Shown: positions 24,644 to 33,389, counted from the stretch's first letter. The stretch: DNA of 64,000 bases from Streptomyces sp. AA1529 (GCF_000280905.1 NZ_ALAP01000075.1:1-64000), one strand, 5' to 3'. Program-made: numbers and translations. The notes: generated by a model not told the origin, from the sequence alone.

Positions 24644-25273
24644 ATGCCCGAGAAGACGCCCGCCGATTTCTGGTTCGACCCGCTGTGCCCCTGGGCGTGG
24701 ATGACCTCCCGCTGGATGCTGGAGGTGGAGAAACTGCGGCCGATCGAGGTCCGCTGGCACGTGATGAGCCTGGCGGTGCTCAACGAGAAGCGGCTGGAGG
24801 AGCTGCCGGAGAACTACCGGGAGCTGATGGCCCGCGCGTGGGGTCCGGTGCGGGTGTGCGTGGCCGCCGAGCAGGAGCACGGCTCCGCGGTGCTGGGCCC
24901 GCTGTACACCGCGCTGGGCAACCGCGCCCACCCGGGCGGCCGGGAGCTGGACCGGGAGGTGATCCTGGAGGCGCTCGCCGAGGCCGGGCTGCCCGCCTCG
25001 CTGGCCGACGCCGCCGACTCGGACGCCTACGACGCGGCGCTGCGCGCCTCGCACGAGGAGGGCATCGGGCTGGTGGGCCAGGAGGTCGGCACCCCGGTCA
25101 TCGCCGTGCCGGGGTCGGACGGCGGCCGGATCGCCTTCTTCGGCCCGGTGGTCACCCCGGCGCCCAAGGGCGAGGCCGCGGCCCGGCTGTGGGACGGCAC
25201 GCTGATGGTGGCCTCGACGCCCGGCTTCTTCGAGATCAAGCGCACCCGCGACGTGGGCCCGCTCTTCGACTGA
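24644..25273 (+). CDS. DsbA-fold protein, mycothiol-dependent nitroreductase Rv2466c family
   Basis: A 209-residue cytosolic protein from ATG with GAGGAGAGG upstream. It has a thioredoxin fold with an all-helical insertion, ending in GTPVI (cis-Pro loop) and FFGPVVTPAP. The active-site motif reads CPWA (Cys15, Ala18) in WFDPLCPWAW, whereas M. tuberculosis Rv2466c has CPWC. A single thiol would still allow mixed disulfide chemistry with mycothiol. The gene is next to pepN copy 2, as Rv2466c is next to pepN in mycobacteria. A role in thiol-disulfide redox balance is likely, but nitroreductase activity cannot be assumed. Confidence 0.88.
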   Translation: MPEKTPADFWFDPLCPWAWMTSRWMLEVEKLRPIEVRWHVMSLAVLNEKRLEELPENYRELMARAWGPVRVCVAAEQEHGSAVLGPLYTALGNRAHPGGRELDREVILEALAEAGLPASLADAADSDAYDAALRASHEEGIGLVGQEVGTPVIAVPGSDGGRIAFFGPVVTPAPKGEAAARLWDGTLMVASTPGFFEIKRTRDVGPLFD

Positions 25274-25414
25274 CGGGCCCGGTACGCGGCTCGCCGGTCC
25301 GTCCGTGCGCGGCCCGCCGGTCCGTCCGGCGTGCGGGACCCGCCCGGTGCGGCCGGGGCGCCCGTGCGGTGCGGCCGGGTGCCTGCCCGGGGCGCGGGCG
25401 TGGCCCGGAAATAC

Positions 25415-25453
25415 GCGGGGCCCCTGCGTGTCACGTCCACACAGGGGCCCCGC
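25415..25453. terminator. bidirectional terminator between DsbA-like gene and sodF
   Basis: GCGGGGCCCCTG (25415-25426) pairs with CAGGGGCCCCGC (25442-25453): 12 perfect base pairs with a 15-base loop, between converging genes. Confidence 0.75.
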
Positions 25454-25532
25454 CGTCCTCCGCCCTCGGGAAAGGTGAGAAGACGATCACGAGGGTGGAA
25501 GGCCTGCCGCAGCCGAGGGGTGTGCTCCTCGG

Positions 25533-26180
25533 CTACGGGGTGAGCAGCATGCTGTGGGCGCGCTGCTTCGCCGCGGTGTAGCGGGCCGCGACGTCCTGCC
25601 AGTTGACGACGCGCCACATGGCCTCGACGAAGTCCACCTTCTGGTTGCGGTACTGCAGGTAGAAGGCGTGCTCCCAGGCGTCGAAGACGAGCAGCGGCAC
25701 CGAGCCCTGCCCGACATTGCCCTGGTGGTCGTAGACCTGTTCGACGATGAGCCGGCCGGTGACCGGCTCGTAGGCCAGCACGCCCCAGCCCGAGCCCTGG
25801 GTGGTGGCCGCCGCCTTGGAGAGGTGGGCCTTGAACTTGGCGAAGCCGCCGAACGACTCGGCGATGGCGTCGGCCAGTTCGCCGGTGCCGTCCTTCTCCA
25901 GCGGCTCGCCGCCGCCGTCGCCGGTCATGTTCTGCCAGTAGATGCTGTGCAGGATGTGCCCGGACAGGTGGAAGGCGAGGTTCTTCTCCAGCCCGTTGAC
26001 CGAGCCCCACTGGTCCTTGTCCCGGGCCTCCGCCAGCTGCTCCAGGGTGTCGTTGGCCCCCTTCACGTACCCGGCGTGGTGCTTGTCGTGGTGCAGTTCG
26101 ATGATCTCGCCGCTGATGACGGGTTCCAGCGCGGAGTAGTCGTACGGCAGCTCCGGCAAGGTGTAGGTCGTGATCGACAT
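25533..26180 (-). CDS. sodF: superoxide dismutase, Fe-type (SodF)
   Basis: A 215-residue protein from ATG at 26180 with a GAGGGG leader. The four metal ligands of Fe/Mn superoxide dismutases are visible: His30 (ELHHDKHH), His78 (GHILHSIYW), Asp166 and His170 (FDAWEHAFY). The sequence TYTLPELPYDYSALEPVIS matches Streptomyces SodF closely, which is an iron (iron-zinc) enzyme. It turns superoxide into peroxide and oxygen in the cytoplasm. In Streptomyces sodF is made only when nickel is scarce, because Nur with nickel represses it; a Nur-box-like palindrome lies just upstream. A nickel dismutase (sodN) would be expected elsewhere in the genome. Confidence 0.95.
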   Translation of the reverse strand: MSITTYTLPELPYDYSALEPVISGEIIELHHDKHHAGYVKGANDTLEQLAEARDKDQWGSVNGLEKNLAFHLSGHILHSIYWQNMTGDGGGEPLEKDGTGELADAIAESFGGFAKFKAHLSKAAATTQGSGWGVLAYEPVTGRLIVEQVYDHQGNVGQGSVPLLVFDAWEHAFYLQYRNQKVDFVEAMWRVVNWQDVAARYTAAKQRAHSMLLTP

Positions 26181-26201
26181 GCTCTCGCCCCTCACTCGCT
26201 A

Positions 26202-26218
26202 TTGCATATTACTTGCAA
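26202..26218 (-). promoter_or_regulatory. Nur box upstream of sodF
   Basis: TTGCATATTACTTGCAA fits the Nur consensus TTGCAA-N5-TTGCAA with one mismatch. It starts 22 bases before the sodF start codon, where bound Nur-nickel would block the promoter. The A+T-rich tract stands out in this G+C-rich genome. Confidence 0.85.
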
Positions 26219-26241
26219 AAAGAAGCTAGCAGCAACAGATG

Positions 26242-26292
26242 CCGAAAGAGCGGAGCGCCCCCCCGTGCGAGGGGGGCGCTCCGCTCTTTCGG
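26242..26292. terminator. 22-bp stem terminator downstream of amino-acid permease
   Basis: The arm 26242-26263 (starting CCGAAAGAGCGG) pairs perfectly with 26271-26292 around a 7-base loop. It ends 59 bases beyond the permease stop codon and isolates it from the sodF promoter. Confidence 0.88.
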
Positions 26293-26351
26293 ATCGGCCG
26301 GAAGTCGTGGGTCCGGCCGCGTGCTGAGGAGCCGTCAGTCCTGCGGGCGGC

Positions 26352-27806
26352 TCAGCCCTCCGCGGCTGCCGGGGCCTGCGGACGCCTGCGCTGCCGGAGG
26401 TACCCGACCACGGCCAGCACCACCGTCAGACCCGCGGTGAACGCCAGCTGGGTGCGGGTGTCGCCCTCGCGGAGCATCAGCAGCAGAATCGCGGCGATAC
26501 CGGCGAGCGCCACGATGGTCAGCCCCGGGAACAGCCACATCCGCACCACCAGCTTCTCGGGCGCCTCACGCTCCAGCCGGCGCCGGGTGCGGAACTGCGA
26601 GACCGCGATGAACCCCCAGACCACCAGCGTCGCCGCGCCGACCATGTTCAGCAGCCACTGGAAGACCGTCTTCTCCCAGAAGAAGTTCAGCAGCACCGCC
26701 ACGAAACCGAAGAGGGACGAGGCGACCACCGCGTAGCGCGGCACCCCCTGGGCGCTCACCCGGTTCAGGAACGCCGGGCCCTCGCCCCGCTCCACCAGCG
26801 AGTAGGACATCCGCGAGGCGCCGTAGATGTTGGCGTTCATCGCCGACAGCAGCGCGATGAGCACCACCGCGTTCATGATCTGCGCGGCGGCCGGGATCCC
26901 GAGGTGGTCCAGTACCGCGGCGTACGGACCGGAGAGCACCGACTCGTCCTGCCACGGGATCAGTGTGACGATCACCAGCATCGAGCCGACGTAGAACAGC
27001 GCGATCCGCCAGACCGCGGTGCGGACCGCCTTGGCGACCCCCGAGACCGGCTTCTCCGACTCGGCGGCCGCGATCGTCACCGTCTCCAGACCGCCGAACG
27101 CGAACACCGAGGCGAGCAGCCCCACGATCAGCCCCTCCGTGCCGGTCGGGAAGAAGCCCCCGTCCCCGGTCAGATTGCCGGCGCCCGGCGAGTCGGTGCC
27201 CGGCAGCAGGCCGGCTATCGCGAGCCCGCCCAGCACCAGGAAGGCGCTGATGGCCAGGACCTTCACCGCGGCGAACCAGAACTCGTACTCGCCGAAGTTC
27301 CGCACCTGCGCCAGGTTGGTGGCGCAGAAGACCAGCATGAACAGCGCGACCCACAACCACTGCTCGGTCCCCGGCAGCCAGCCGGTCATGATCTTCGCCG
27401 CCGCGGTCGCCTCGGTGGCGATGGCCACGCACAGCAGCGTCCAGTAGATCCAGCCCGCGGTGAAACCCGCCCACGGTCCCAGGGCCCGCTCCGCGTGCAC
27501 CGAGAAGGAGCCGGAGGCCGGGCGGGCCGCCGACATCTCGCCCAGCATCCGCATGACGAGCATCACCAGCGCGCCGGAGGCGGCGTACGCGAGGACGATC
27601 GCGGGGCCCGCGGCGGCGATGCCCGCGCCCGAGCCGACGAAGAGCCCCGCGCCGATGACGCCGCCCAGGGCGATCATCGAGAGGTGGCGCTGCTTGAGGC
27701 CGTGCGCGAGGGCGCTGCCGGAGGGTCCGGTGCCCTCCGGGGGGCCGGACGGCGTGGCGGGTTCGCCGGGAGAATGTGGCGCGTCGGAGGTCTCGGTGCG
27801 CGTCAT
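26352..27806 (-). CDS. amino-acid permease (APC superfamily), copy 1
   Basis: A 484-residue membrane protein from ATG at 27806. About twelve hydrophobic helices follow a hydrophilic N-terminus. The signature HLSMIALGGVIGAGLFVGSGAG near residue 40 and the EYEFWFAAVKV loop place it in the amino-acid transporter family that includes GABA, asparagine and aromatic amino-acid permeases. It is proton-coupled uptake by family knowledge; the substrate is not readable. A related permease lies at 28892-30448 on the same strand with bioY between them. A strong terminator follows the gene. Confidence 0.92.
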   Translation of the reverse strand: MTRTETSDAPHSPGEPATPSGPPEGTGPSGSALAHGLKQRHLSMIALGGVIGAGLFVGSGAGIAAAGPAIVLAYAASGALVMLVMRMLGEMSAARPASGSFSVHAERALGPWAGFTAGWIYWTLLCVAIATEATAAAKIMTGWLPGTEQWLWVALFMLVFCATNLAQVRNFGEYEFWFAAVKVLAISAFLVLGGLAIAGLLPGTDSPGAGNLTGDGGFFPTGTEGLIVGLLASVFAFGGLETVTIAAAESEKPVSGVAKAVRTAVWRIALFYVGSMLVIVTLIPWQDESVLSGPYAAVLDHLGIPAAAQIMNAVVLIALLSAMNANIYGASRMSYSLVERGEGPAFLNRVSAQGVPRYAVVASSLFGFVAVLLNFFWEKTVFQWLLNMVGAATLVVWGFIAVSQFRTRRRLEREAPEKLVVRMWLFPGLTIVALAGIAAILLLMLREGDTRTQLAFTAGLTVVLAVVGYLRQRRRPQAPAAAEG

Positions 27807-28157
27807 CAGTGGCCGTTCCTGGAGTGTGTGAGGGTGAGCGGGGGACGGGGCGCTGCGCGTGGTCCCGCAGCCATCGGGGAGACTGGCGTTTCCACAGTGT
27901 TCGGGAGCGTGCCCCGGCACGGCAATAATCGTGCAGTGCCTTCCGCAATGCGGACAGTCCCCTTCGGCGGTGAACCGGGGCGAACCGGCCCTTCCGCGCC
28001 GCGCACTGTCAGCAAGCTCACGCCGCCCCGCACTGTCAGCAAGCTCACGCCCCGCTCACGCTCGGCGCACGAGCGGATTCGGCTAGCGTCGACGCGCACG
28101 AGGCCGACTGCGCGCCCGTGCCTGCTTCTACCAGCTCGCACCAGACGGAGATGCCAG
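27807..28157. other. 351-bp divergent region between permease and bioY
   Basis: Holds the promoters of both genes and a 23-base direct repeat (separate entry). There is no coding frame with normal codon bias. TAGCGT at 28084-28089 is a possible -10 for bioY, weakly supported. Confidence 0.5.
28002..28051. repeat. two direct 23-base repeats upstream of bioY
   Basis: The copies at 28002-28024 and 28029-28051 are identical (core ACTGTCAGCAAGCTCACG) with a period of 27 bases. They end 106 bases before the bioY start. Two helically offset copies could be regulator sites or the remains of a local duplication. Confidence 0.8.
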
Positions 28158-28763
28158 ATGAGTGCCCTCACTTCCGCAGCCACACCGCGTCCGGGAGCCG
28201 TGCTCGCGGATCTGCTGCCCGCCTCCAGCTCAGCCCGCGCCCGGGTCCGGGACGTCGCACTCGTCCTCGGCGGCGCCGCGCTGACCGGCGCCGCCGCCCA
28301 GCTCGCGGTGCCGATCCCGGGCTCGCCCGTGCCGGTCACCGGCCAGACCTTCGCCGCGCTGCTGATCGGCGCCGGACTGGGCGCCGGGCGCGGCTTCCTG
28401 GCCCTGGCGCTGTACGCGGTGGCGGGCATGGCCGGGGTGCCGTGGTTCGCGCAGGCGTCCGCGGGGGTCGGGATGCCCTCCCTCGGCTATGTGTTCGGCA
28501 TGGTGCTGGCCTCGCTGGCCGTGGGCGCCCTCGCCCGCCGCGGCGGTGACCGCGGCATGCTGCGCACGGCCGGGACCATGGCGGTCGGTACGGCGATCAT
28601 CTACGCGTTCGGCGTCCCCTACCTGGCGCTGGCCACCGGTATGTCGGCCGGTGAGGCGCTCGCCGCCGGACTGGTGCCGTTCCTGGTCGGCGACGCCGTC
28701 AAGGCCGCGCTGGCGATGGGTGCGCTGCCCGCGGCCTGGAAGCTGGCGGGCCGCCAGGACTGA
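28158..28763 (+). CDS. bioY: BioY family biotin transporter component
   Basis: A 201-residue membrane protein from ATG with GGAG seven bases upstream. The BioY pattern is clear: the QLAVPIPGSPVPVTGQTFA segment, then ALYAVAGMAGVPWFA and GYVFGMVLASLAVGALA, with a final helix near FLVGDAVKAALAMG. BioY is the biotin-binding S component of an energy-coupling-factor transporter. No bioM or bioN gene is adjacent; solitary BioY proteins are known either to work alone or to share a common ECF module. Regulation may involve the direct repeats upstream. Confidence 0.94.
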   Translation: MSALTSAATPRPGAVLADLLPASSSARARVRDVALVLGGAALTGAAAQLAVPIPGSPVPVTGQTFAALLIGAGLGAGRGFLALALYAVAGMAGVPWFAQASAGVGMPSLGYVFGMVLASLAVGALARRGGDRGMLRTAGTMAVGTAIIYAFGVPYLALATGMSAGEALAAGLVPFLVGDAVKAALAMGALPAAWKLAGRQD

Positions 28764-28804
28764 AGGCCCGCGCCCGGCCGGATACGGGCCGGGCGCCGCG
28801 GAGC

Positions 28805-28845
28805 CCGAGGGGGCCCGGCGCCGTCGCGGCGCCGGGCCCCCTCGG
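28805..28845. terminator. 18-bp stem terminator between bioY and permease copy 2
   Basis: The arm 28805-28822 (CCGAGGGGGCCCGGCGCC) pairs perfectly with 28828-28845 around GTCGC. It separates two converging genes. Confidence 0.88.
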
Positions 28846-28891
28846 CTTGCTGCGGCCCCGCCCGGGGCGGTGCCGCCTGCCGGGCTGCCGC

Positions 28892-30448
28892 TCAGCGGCG
28901 GGTCGTCTGCGGGTCGGCCTCACCGGCGGGCCTCGGCACCCGGGCGGCCGCGGCGGCGGCGTCCGGCCTGCCGCCGTCCTCCCCGGAGGGCACGGCGGTG
29001 CCGGGGGCGCCGGGCAGCGGTTCGCCCCGCTGCCGGACGATCCGGTCCTTGACCAGCGAGGCCGCCAGCACCACGGCGGCGACGGCGAGCGACAGGATCA
29101 TCTGGACCCGGCCGTCCGCGTCGGTGAACATGTAGCCGATCACGAAGACGATCAGGCCGATGGTCGCCCAGGTCAGATACGGGTACAGCCACATCCGCAC
29201 GGTCAGCTTCTCCGGTGCCTCCCGCTCGATCCGGCGCCGCATCCGCAGCTGCGAGGCGCAGATGACCAGCCAGACGAAGAGGGCGACGGCGCCGGAGGAG
29301 TTCAGCAGGAACTCGAAGACCGTGTCCTTGGCGATGTAGTTGAAGAAGACCGCGACGAACCCGAAGGCCACCGAGGCCAGGATCGCGGTGGTGGGCACCC
29401 CGCGGCCGTTGGTGCGGCCGAAGGAGGCCGGCGCGTCCTTGCGCTCGCCCAGCGAGAAGGCCATCCGCGACGCGGTGTACAGGCCCGAGTTCAGGCAGGA
29501 GAGCACGGCGGTCAGCACCACGATGTCCATGACGGTGCCCGCGTACGGGATGTCCAGCGAGTTCAGCACGGCCACGTACGGGCCCTCGGAGGCGATCGCC
29601 TCCGAATCCCAGGGCAGCAGCGAGACGATCACGAAGATCGAGCCGATGTAGAACAGCCCGATCCGCCAGATCACGCTGTTGACGGCCTTGCGCACGGCGT
29701 CGACCGGGTTCGGCGACTCGGCGGCGGCCAGGGTCACGATCTCGCTGCCCATGAACGAGAAGACGACCAGCAGCATGCCGGAGAGGATCGCTCCGGGACC
29801 GTGGGGCAGGAATCCGCCGTTTCCGGTCAGGTTCTCCGTCCCCGCGAAGTGGTCGGCGGGCGGCAGGCCCGCGAAGGCGATCACCCCGATGACGATGAAC
29901 GCGATGATCGCGACGACCTTGATCCCCGCGAACCAGAACTCGAACTCGCCGTAGGAGCCGACGGAGATCAGGTTGGTGCCGGTCAGCACCAGCATCACCA
30001 GCAGGGCCCAGCCCCACTGGGGTACGGCGGGCGCCCAGCCTTCCAGGATCTCGGCGGCCGCGGTCGCCTCCACGGCGAGCACGACGGACCAGAAGAACCA
30101 GTACAGCCAGCCGATGGTGAACCCGGCCCAGCGGCCCAGCGCACGGTCGGCGTAGGTGGAGAACGACCCGGAGGTCGGCTGGGCGGCGGCCATCTCGCCC
30201 AGCATCCGCATCACCAGGACGACGAGCAGCCCGGCGAGCGCGTAGGAGAGCAGGATGCCGGGACCGGCGTCCGCGATACCGGCCTTGGAGCCGATGAAGA
30301 GTCCGGCGCCGATGACGCCGCCGATGGCGATCATGGACAGATGGCGGTTCTTGAGGCCCGCCTGGAGGCCGTCGCCGTCCCCGGTACCGGGTGCGGGCGG
30401 GCTCTGTGGCGGCTCCCCCGACGTGCGCGGGGTGTGCTGGGAACTCAT
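28892..30448 (-). CDS. amino-acid permease (APC superfamily, GabP-like), copy 2
   Basis: A 518-residue membrane protein from ATG at 30448. The hydrophilic N-terminus is followed by HLSMIAIGGVIGAGLFIGSKAG and about twelve helices; the C-terminal tail of some 60 residues is charged and Pro/Ala-rich. The LKNRHLSMIAIGG pattern resembles GABA permeases. It is paralogous to the permease at 26352-27806, sharing the N-terminal motif, the FGEYEFWFA/YGEFEFWFAGIKV loop and the EAPEKL-VRMWLYP segment near the C-terminus. The substrate is probably an amino acid or GABA. Confidence 0.92.
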   Translation of the reverse strand: MSSQHTPRTSGEPPQSPPAPGTGDGDGLQAGLKNRHLSMIAIGGVIGAGLFIGSKAGIADAGPGILLSYALAGLLVVLVMRMLGEMAAAQPTSGSFSTYADRALGRWAGFTIGWLYWFFWSVVLAVEATAAAEILEGWAPAVPQWGWALLVMLVLTGTNLISVGSYGEFEFWFAGIKVVAIIAFIVIGVIAFAGLPPADHFAGTENLTGNGGFLPHGPGAILSGMLLVVFSFMGSEIVTLAAAESPNPVDAVRKAVNSVIWRIGLFYIGSIFVIVSLLPWDSEAIASEGPYVAVLNSLDIPYAGTVMDIVVLTAVLSCLNSGLYTASRMAFSLGERKDAPASFGRTNGRGVPTTAILASVAFGFVAVFFNYIAKDTVFEFLLNSSGAVALFVWLVICASQLRMRRRIEREAPEKLTVRMWLYPYLTWATIGLIVFVIGYMFTDADGRVQMILSLAVAAVVLAASLVKDRIVRQRGEPLPGAPGTAVPSGEDGGRPDAAAAAARVPRPAGEADPQTTRR

Positions 30449-30675
30449 GGGGCAGCCGGCTCCTAATGAGGGTGGTGTGCAAACGAGCGCTCACATGTAA
30501 CGGCTCCTACCGCCCCCTATGGAAGAGGTGAATCACGATTGTTGCCTACGGAACATCGGGAAAACCTCCCGTACGGCTGAGAAACACCTCCTGCCCCGCC
30601 GTCCGGCCCTGCTCCGCGCCGCCGGACCGCGCCCTGGGCGGCCCGTCGCCCGGCGGAGATGGCACACTCTGCGTC

Positions 30676-31161
30676 ATGCGCGTCTACCTCGGCTCCGATC
30701 ACGCCGGTTTCGAACTCAAGAACCATCTCGTCGAGTGGCTCCGCACGGCCGGCCATGAGCCCGTCGACTGCGGACCCCACATCTACGACGCCGAGGACGA
30801 CTACCCGCCCTTCTGCCTGCGCGCCGCGCAGCGCACCGCCGCGGACGGCGACGCGCTCGGCATCGTCATCGGCGGCTCCGGCAACGGCGAGCAGATGGCC
30901 GCCAACAAGGTCCCCGGCGCCCGCTGCGCCCTGGCCTGGAGCACCGAGACGGCCGCCCTGGCCCGCGAGCACAACGACGCCAACCTGGTCAGCGTGGGCG
31001 CCCGGATGCACACCACCGAGGAGGCCGTCTCCTTCGTGGAGACCTTCCTGAACACGCCCTTCTCCGAGGGCGAGCGGCACCGGCGCCGCATCGCGATGCT
31101 CGCCGACTTCGAGCGCAGCGGCGAACTGCCGCCCGTGCCCGCGCACCACCCCCAGCCCTGA
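30676..31161 (+). CDS. rpiB: ribose-5-phosphate isomerase B
   Basis: A 161-residue protein from ATG. It begins MRVYLGSDHAGFELK, the RpiB phosphate-binding start, and has IGGSGNGEQMAANK. The residue at the catalytic base position is Glu72, as in M. tuberculosis RpiB, not the Cys used by E. coli RpiB. It interconverts ribulose and ribose 5-phosphate in the pentose phosphate pathway. No Shine-Dalgarno is seen within normal distance, and CACACT at 30663-30668 could be a -10 giving a leaderless transcript. Its stop is three bases before the DNA glycosylase gene, so the two form an operon as in mycobacteria. Confidence 0.95.
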   Translation: MRVYLGSDHAGFELKNHLVEWLRTAGHEPVDCGPHIYDAEDDYPPFCLRAAQRTAADGDALGIVIGGSGNGEQMAANKVPGARCALAWSTETAALAREHNDANLVSVGARMHTTEEAVSFVETFLNTPFSEGERHRRRIAMLADFERSGELPPVPAHHPQP

Positions 31162-31164
31162 GCC

Positions 31165-31998
31165 GTGCCCGAGGGCCACACCATCCACCGGCTCGCCCGC
31201 GAGGTCGCTGACCGGTTCGCCGGACACCCGCTGGACGTCTCCAGCCCCCAGGGCAAGTTCGCCGACGGCGCCGCGTTGCTGGACGGCGCGGCGCCGACCG
31301 GCACCGAGGCGCACGGCAAGCACCTGTTCCTGGGCTTCGGCCCGGCCGGCTGGGTCCACATCCACCTGGGCCTCTACGGCACCTTCCGGTTCGGCGCGGG
31401 CCCGCCCCCGGAACCCGTCGGGCAGGTCAGGCTGCGGCTGGCCACCCGCCGCGGCGAGCGCCCCGCGGGCCCACTGCACTACGCCGACCTGCGCGGGCCC
31501 ACCCGTTGCGAACTGCTGACCGAACCGGAGAAGCAGGCGGTCGGCGACCGGCTCGGCTCCGATCCGCTGCGCCCCGCCTCCGACCCGGAAGCCGCCTGGG
31601 CGCGGATCTCCCGCAGCCGCACCACCGTCGCCGCGCTGCTGATGGACCAGAAGATCGTCGCCGGGGTCGGCAACGTCTACCGTGCCGAGGTGCTCTTCCG
31701 GCACGGCATCGACCCCTACCGCGCCGGTCGGGACCTCACCCGCACCGAGTGGGAAGCGCTGTGGCACGACCTCGTCGCGCTGATGACCGACGGCGTCCGC
31801 AAGAACCGCATCGACACCGTGCGCGACGAGCACACCCCCGAGGCCATGGGACGCCCGCCGCGGGTGGACGACCACGGCGGCGAGGTCTACGTCTACCGCC
31901 GGGCCGGGCTCCCCTGCCTGGTGTGCGGCAGCCCGGTCGCCACCGCGGAACTGGCGGCCCGCAACCTGTTCTGGTGCCCCTCCTGCCAGCGCCGGTGA
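31165..31998 (+). CDS. Fpg/Nei-family DNA glycosylase (endonuclease VIII-like)
   Basis: A 277-residue protein from GTG, three bases after rpiB. The mature N-terminus is PEGHTIHRL: Pro2 is the catalytic nucleophile and Glu3 the acid, and HTIHRLA is typical of Nei rather than Fpg (which has ELPEVE). Lys52 sits in HGKHLF. The helix-two-turn-helix has LLMDQKIVAGVGNVYRAEVLF, and the C-terminal zinc finger is CLVC (251-254) with CPSC (271-274). It removes oxidised pyrimidines in base-excision repair. Cotranscription with rpiB is probable from the spacing. Confidence 0.93.
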   Translation: MPEGHTIHRLAREVADRFAGHPLDVSSPQGKFADGAALLDGAAPTGTEAHGKHLFLGFGPAGWVHIHLGLYGTFRFGAGPPPEPVGQVRLRLATRRGERPAGPLHYADLRGPTRCELLTEPEKQAVGDRLGSDPLRPASDPEAAWARISRSRTTVAALLMDQKIVAGVGNVYRAEVLFRHGIDPYRAGRDLTRTEWEALWHDLVALMTDGVRKNRIDTVRDEHTPEAMGRPPRVDDHGGEVYVYRRAGLPCLVCGSPVATAELAARNLFWCPSCQRR

Positions 31999-32002
31999 CC
32001 GC

Positions 32003-33256
32003 TCAGAACCCGTGCGGCAGCCACGGCTGGACGTCGCTGCCGAAGGCCGCGGAGACTGCCGCGAGCGCGCCCGAGCCCGGCCGCTGCTCCCGCACCAGCC
32101 CGGCCCCGGCCAGCGCGGCCAGCGAGGTCCCGCCCAGATAGGCGCGCCCCAGCTCCCGCACGGACAGCGACAGATCGGCCGCGTCCCGGGTCGGCTCGCA
32201 CACCGCCCCCTTCGCATCGCCCGACAGCCGCCAGCGGCCCGTGTTCCACGGGCAGAACGCGTCCTCGACCTCCAGCACCACCTCCACCGGGGCGGCGTAG
32301 CCGCGCGCGGCCAGCGCGCCGCCGACCTTCACCGGCCGCAGATACAGCGCGTCCCGGAACGCCGTCGCGCACCGGCGCGGGTCGTTCACCAGGTGCAGCC
32401 AGGGGTCGTCCAGCGGCCGGTCGTCGGCCACCACGGCGGACGTCAGGTCGATGCCCCACAAAAAGCGCCACAGCGCGGCATGTCCGGCCGGATCGAGCGC
32501 CTCCAGCTCCCGCAGCCGCACCTCGCCCTCCGCGGCGCCGGTCTGCGTCCAGTGCAGCCGGACCGCGTAGCGCGCGTACCCCACGGGCTCGCCGTCCCGC
32601 AGCACCACCACGCAGCGCAGCGGCGAGGCCCCCTCGCGCGTGCGCTCCGGGTCGACCAGCGGCACCCGCTCCCACCCCGGGCGCCGCTCCAGCATTCCCG
32701 GACGGCGGGGCACCGCACGGGCGTAGACCGACTCGCACTCCGCGAGCAGCGAAGCGGCCTCGTCCGACTGGCGCAGCCGCAGCCCCGCCGCTTCGTCCGC
32801 CGTCCCGGCGGGCAGCTCCAGCGCGACCCGCGCGGTGTCGATCCGCGCCGAGAGCGACCGTGCCGCCAGCCCGTAGCCGAACCGGCCGTAGATCCCCGCC
32901 TCGGACGCCGTCAGCACCGCCAGCGACTCCTCGCCGGCCTCCCGCACGTCGTCGAGCTGCCGCCGCATCATCGAGCGCAGCAGCCCCCGCCTGCGGTGGG
33001 TGGGCGCCACACTCACCATCGTCACCCCGGCCGCGGGGACGACTGCGCCACCGGGCACCGCCATCCGGAACGACAGCAGCCCCGCCGTGGCCACCGGGCG
33101 CCCCTCGTCCCACACCCCGATCGAGCGCTCCGTCTCGGTCAGCGAACGGTACAGTTCCTGCTCCTCGGACGTCTCGTCCGCGGCGAACGCACTCTGCAGG
33201 GACGCGTACCAGGTGTCCCACTCGGACGGCTGGAGAACCTGCGGCTCAGTTGTCAT
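32003..33256 (-). CDS. Eis-like GNAT N-acetyltransferase
   Basis: A 417-residue protein from ATG at 33256. The N-terminal GNAT domain has the acetyl-CoA loop VAPTHRRRGLLRSMM (83-97) and the Tyr123 in ASEAGIYGRFGYG that corresponds to the general acid of M. tuberculosis Eis. A second GNAT-like fold and an SCP-like C-terminal domain (LSLSVRELGRAYLGG) follow, and the chain ends in a C-terminal Phe, as Eis does. Eis proteins form hexamers and acetylate several amines, including aminoglycosides; the natural substrate here is unknown. The gene converges on the glycosylase gene with only four bases between stops. Confidence 0.9.
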   Translation of the reverse strand: MTTEPQVLQPSEWDTWYASLQSAFAADETSEEQELYRSLTETERSIGVWDEGRPVATAGLLSFRMAVPGGAVVPAAGVTMVSVAPTHRRRGLLRSMMRRQLDDVREAGEESLAVLTASEAGIYGRFGYGLAARSLSARIDTARVALELPAGTADEAAGLRLRQSDEAASLLAECESVYARAVPRRPGMLERRPGWERVPLVDPERTREGASPLRCVVVLRDGEPVGYARYAVRLHWTQTGAAEGEVRLRELEALDPAGHAALWRFLWGIDLTSAVVADDRPLDDPWLHLVNDPRRCATAFRDALYLRPVKVGGALAARGYAAPVEVVLEVEDAFCPWNTGRWRLSGDAKGAVCEPTRDAADLSLSVRELGRAYLGGTSLAALAGAGLVREQRPGSGALAAVSAAFGSDVQPWLPHGF

Positions 33257-33389
33257 ACCGTCATCACTAGCAGGCAGTTCGAACGCGGGCGAACGTATTT
33301 GCCCGCTGGCGCGCCGACCCGTGGGCGCGCGGACCCCGCGCACACCTCCCGGCCGCTGCCGGGAATCGACGGCTCGCCGACGGGGTGGC

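Noticed and set aside
21901..25581. Plus-strand open frame opposite aminopeptidase N copy 2 and running into the DsbA-like gene
   Set aside because: It is a frame shadow of the high third-position G+C of the real genes, with low-complexity Val/Gly/Arg product and no motif.
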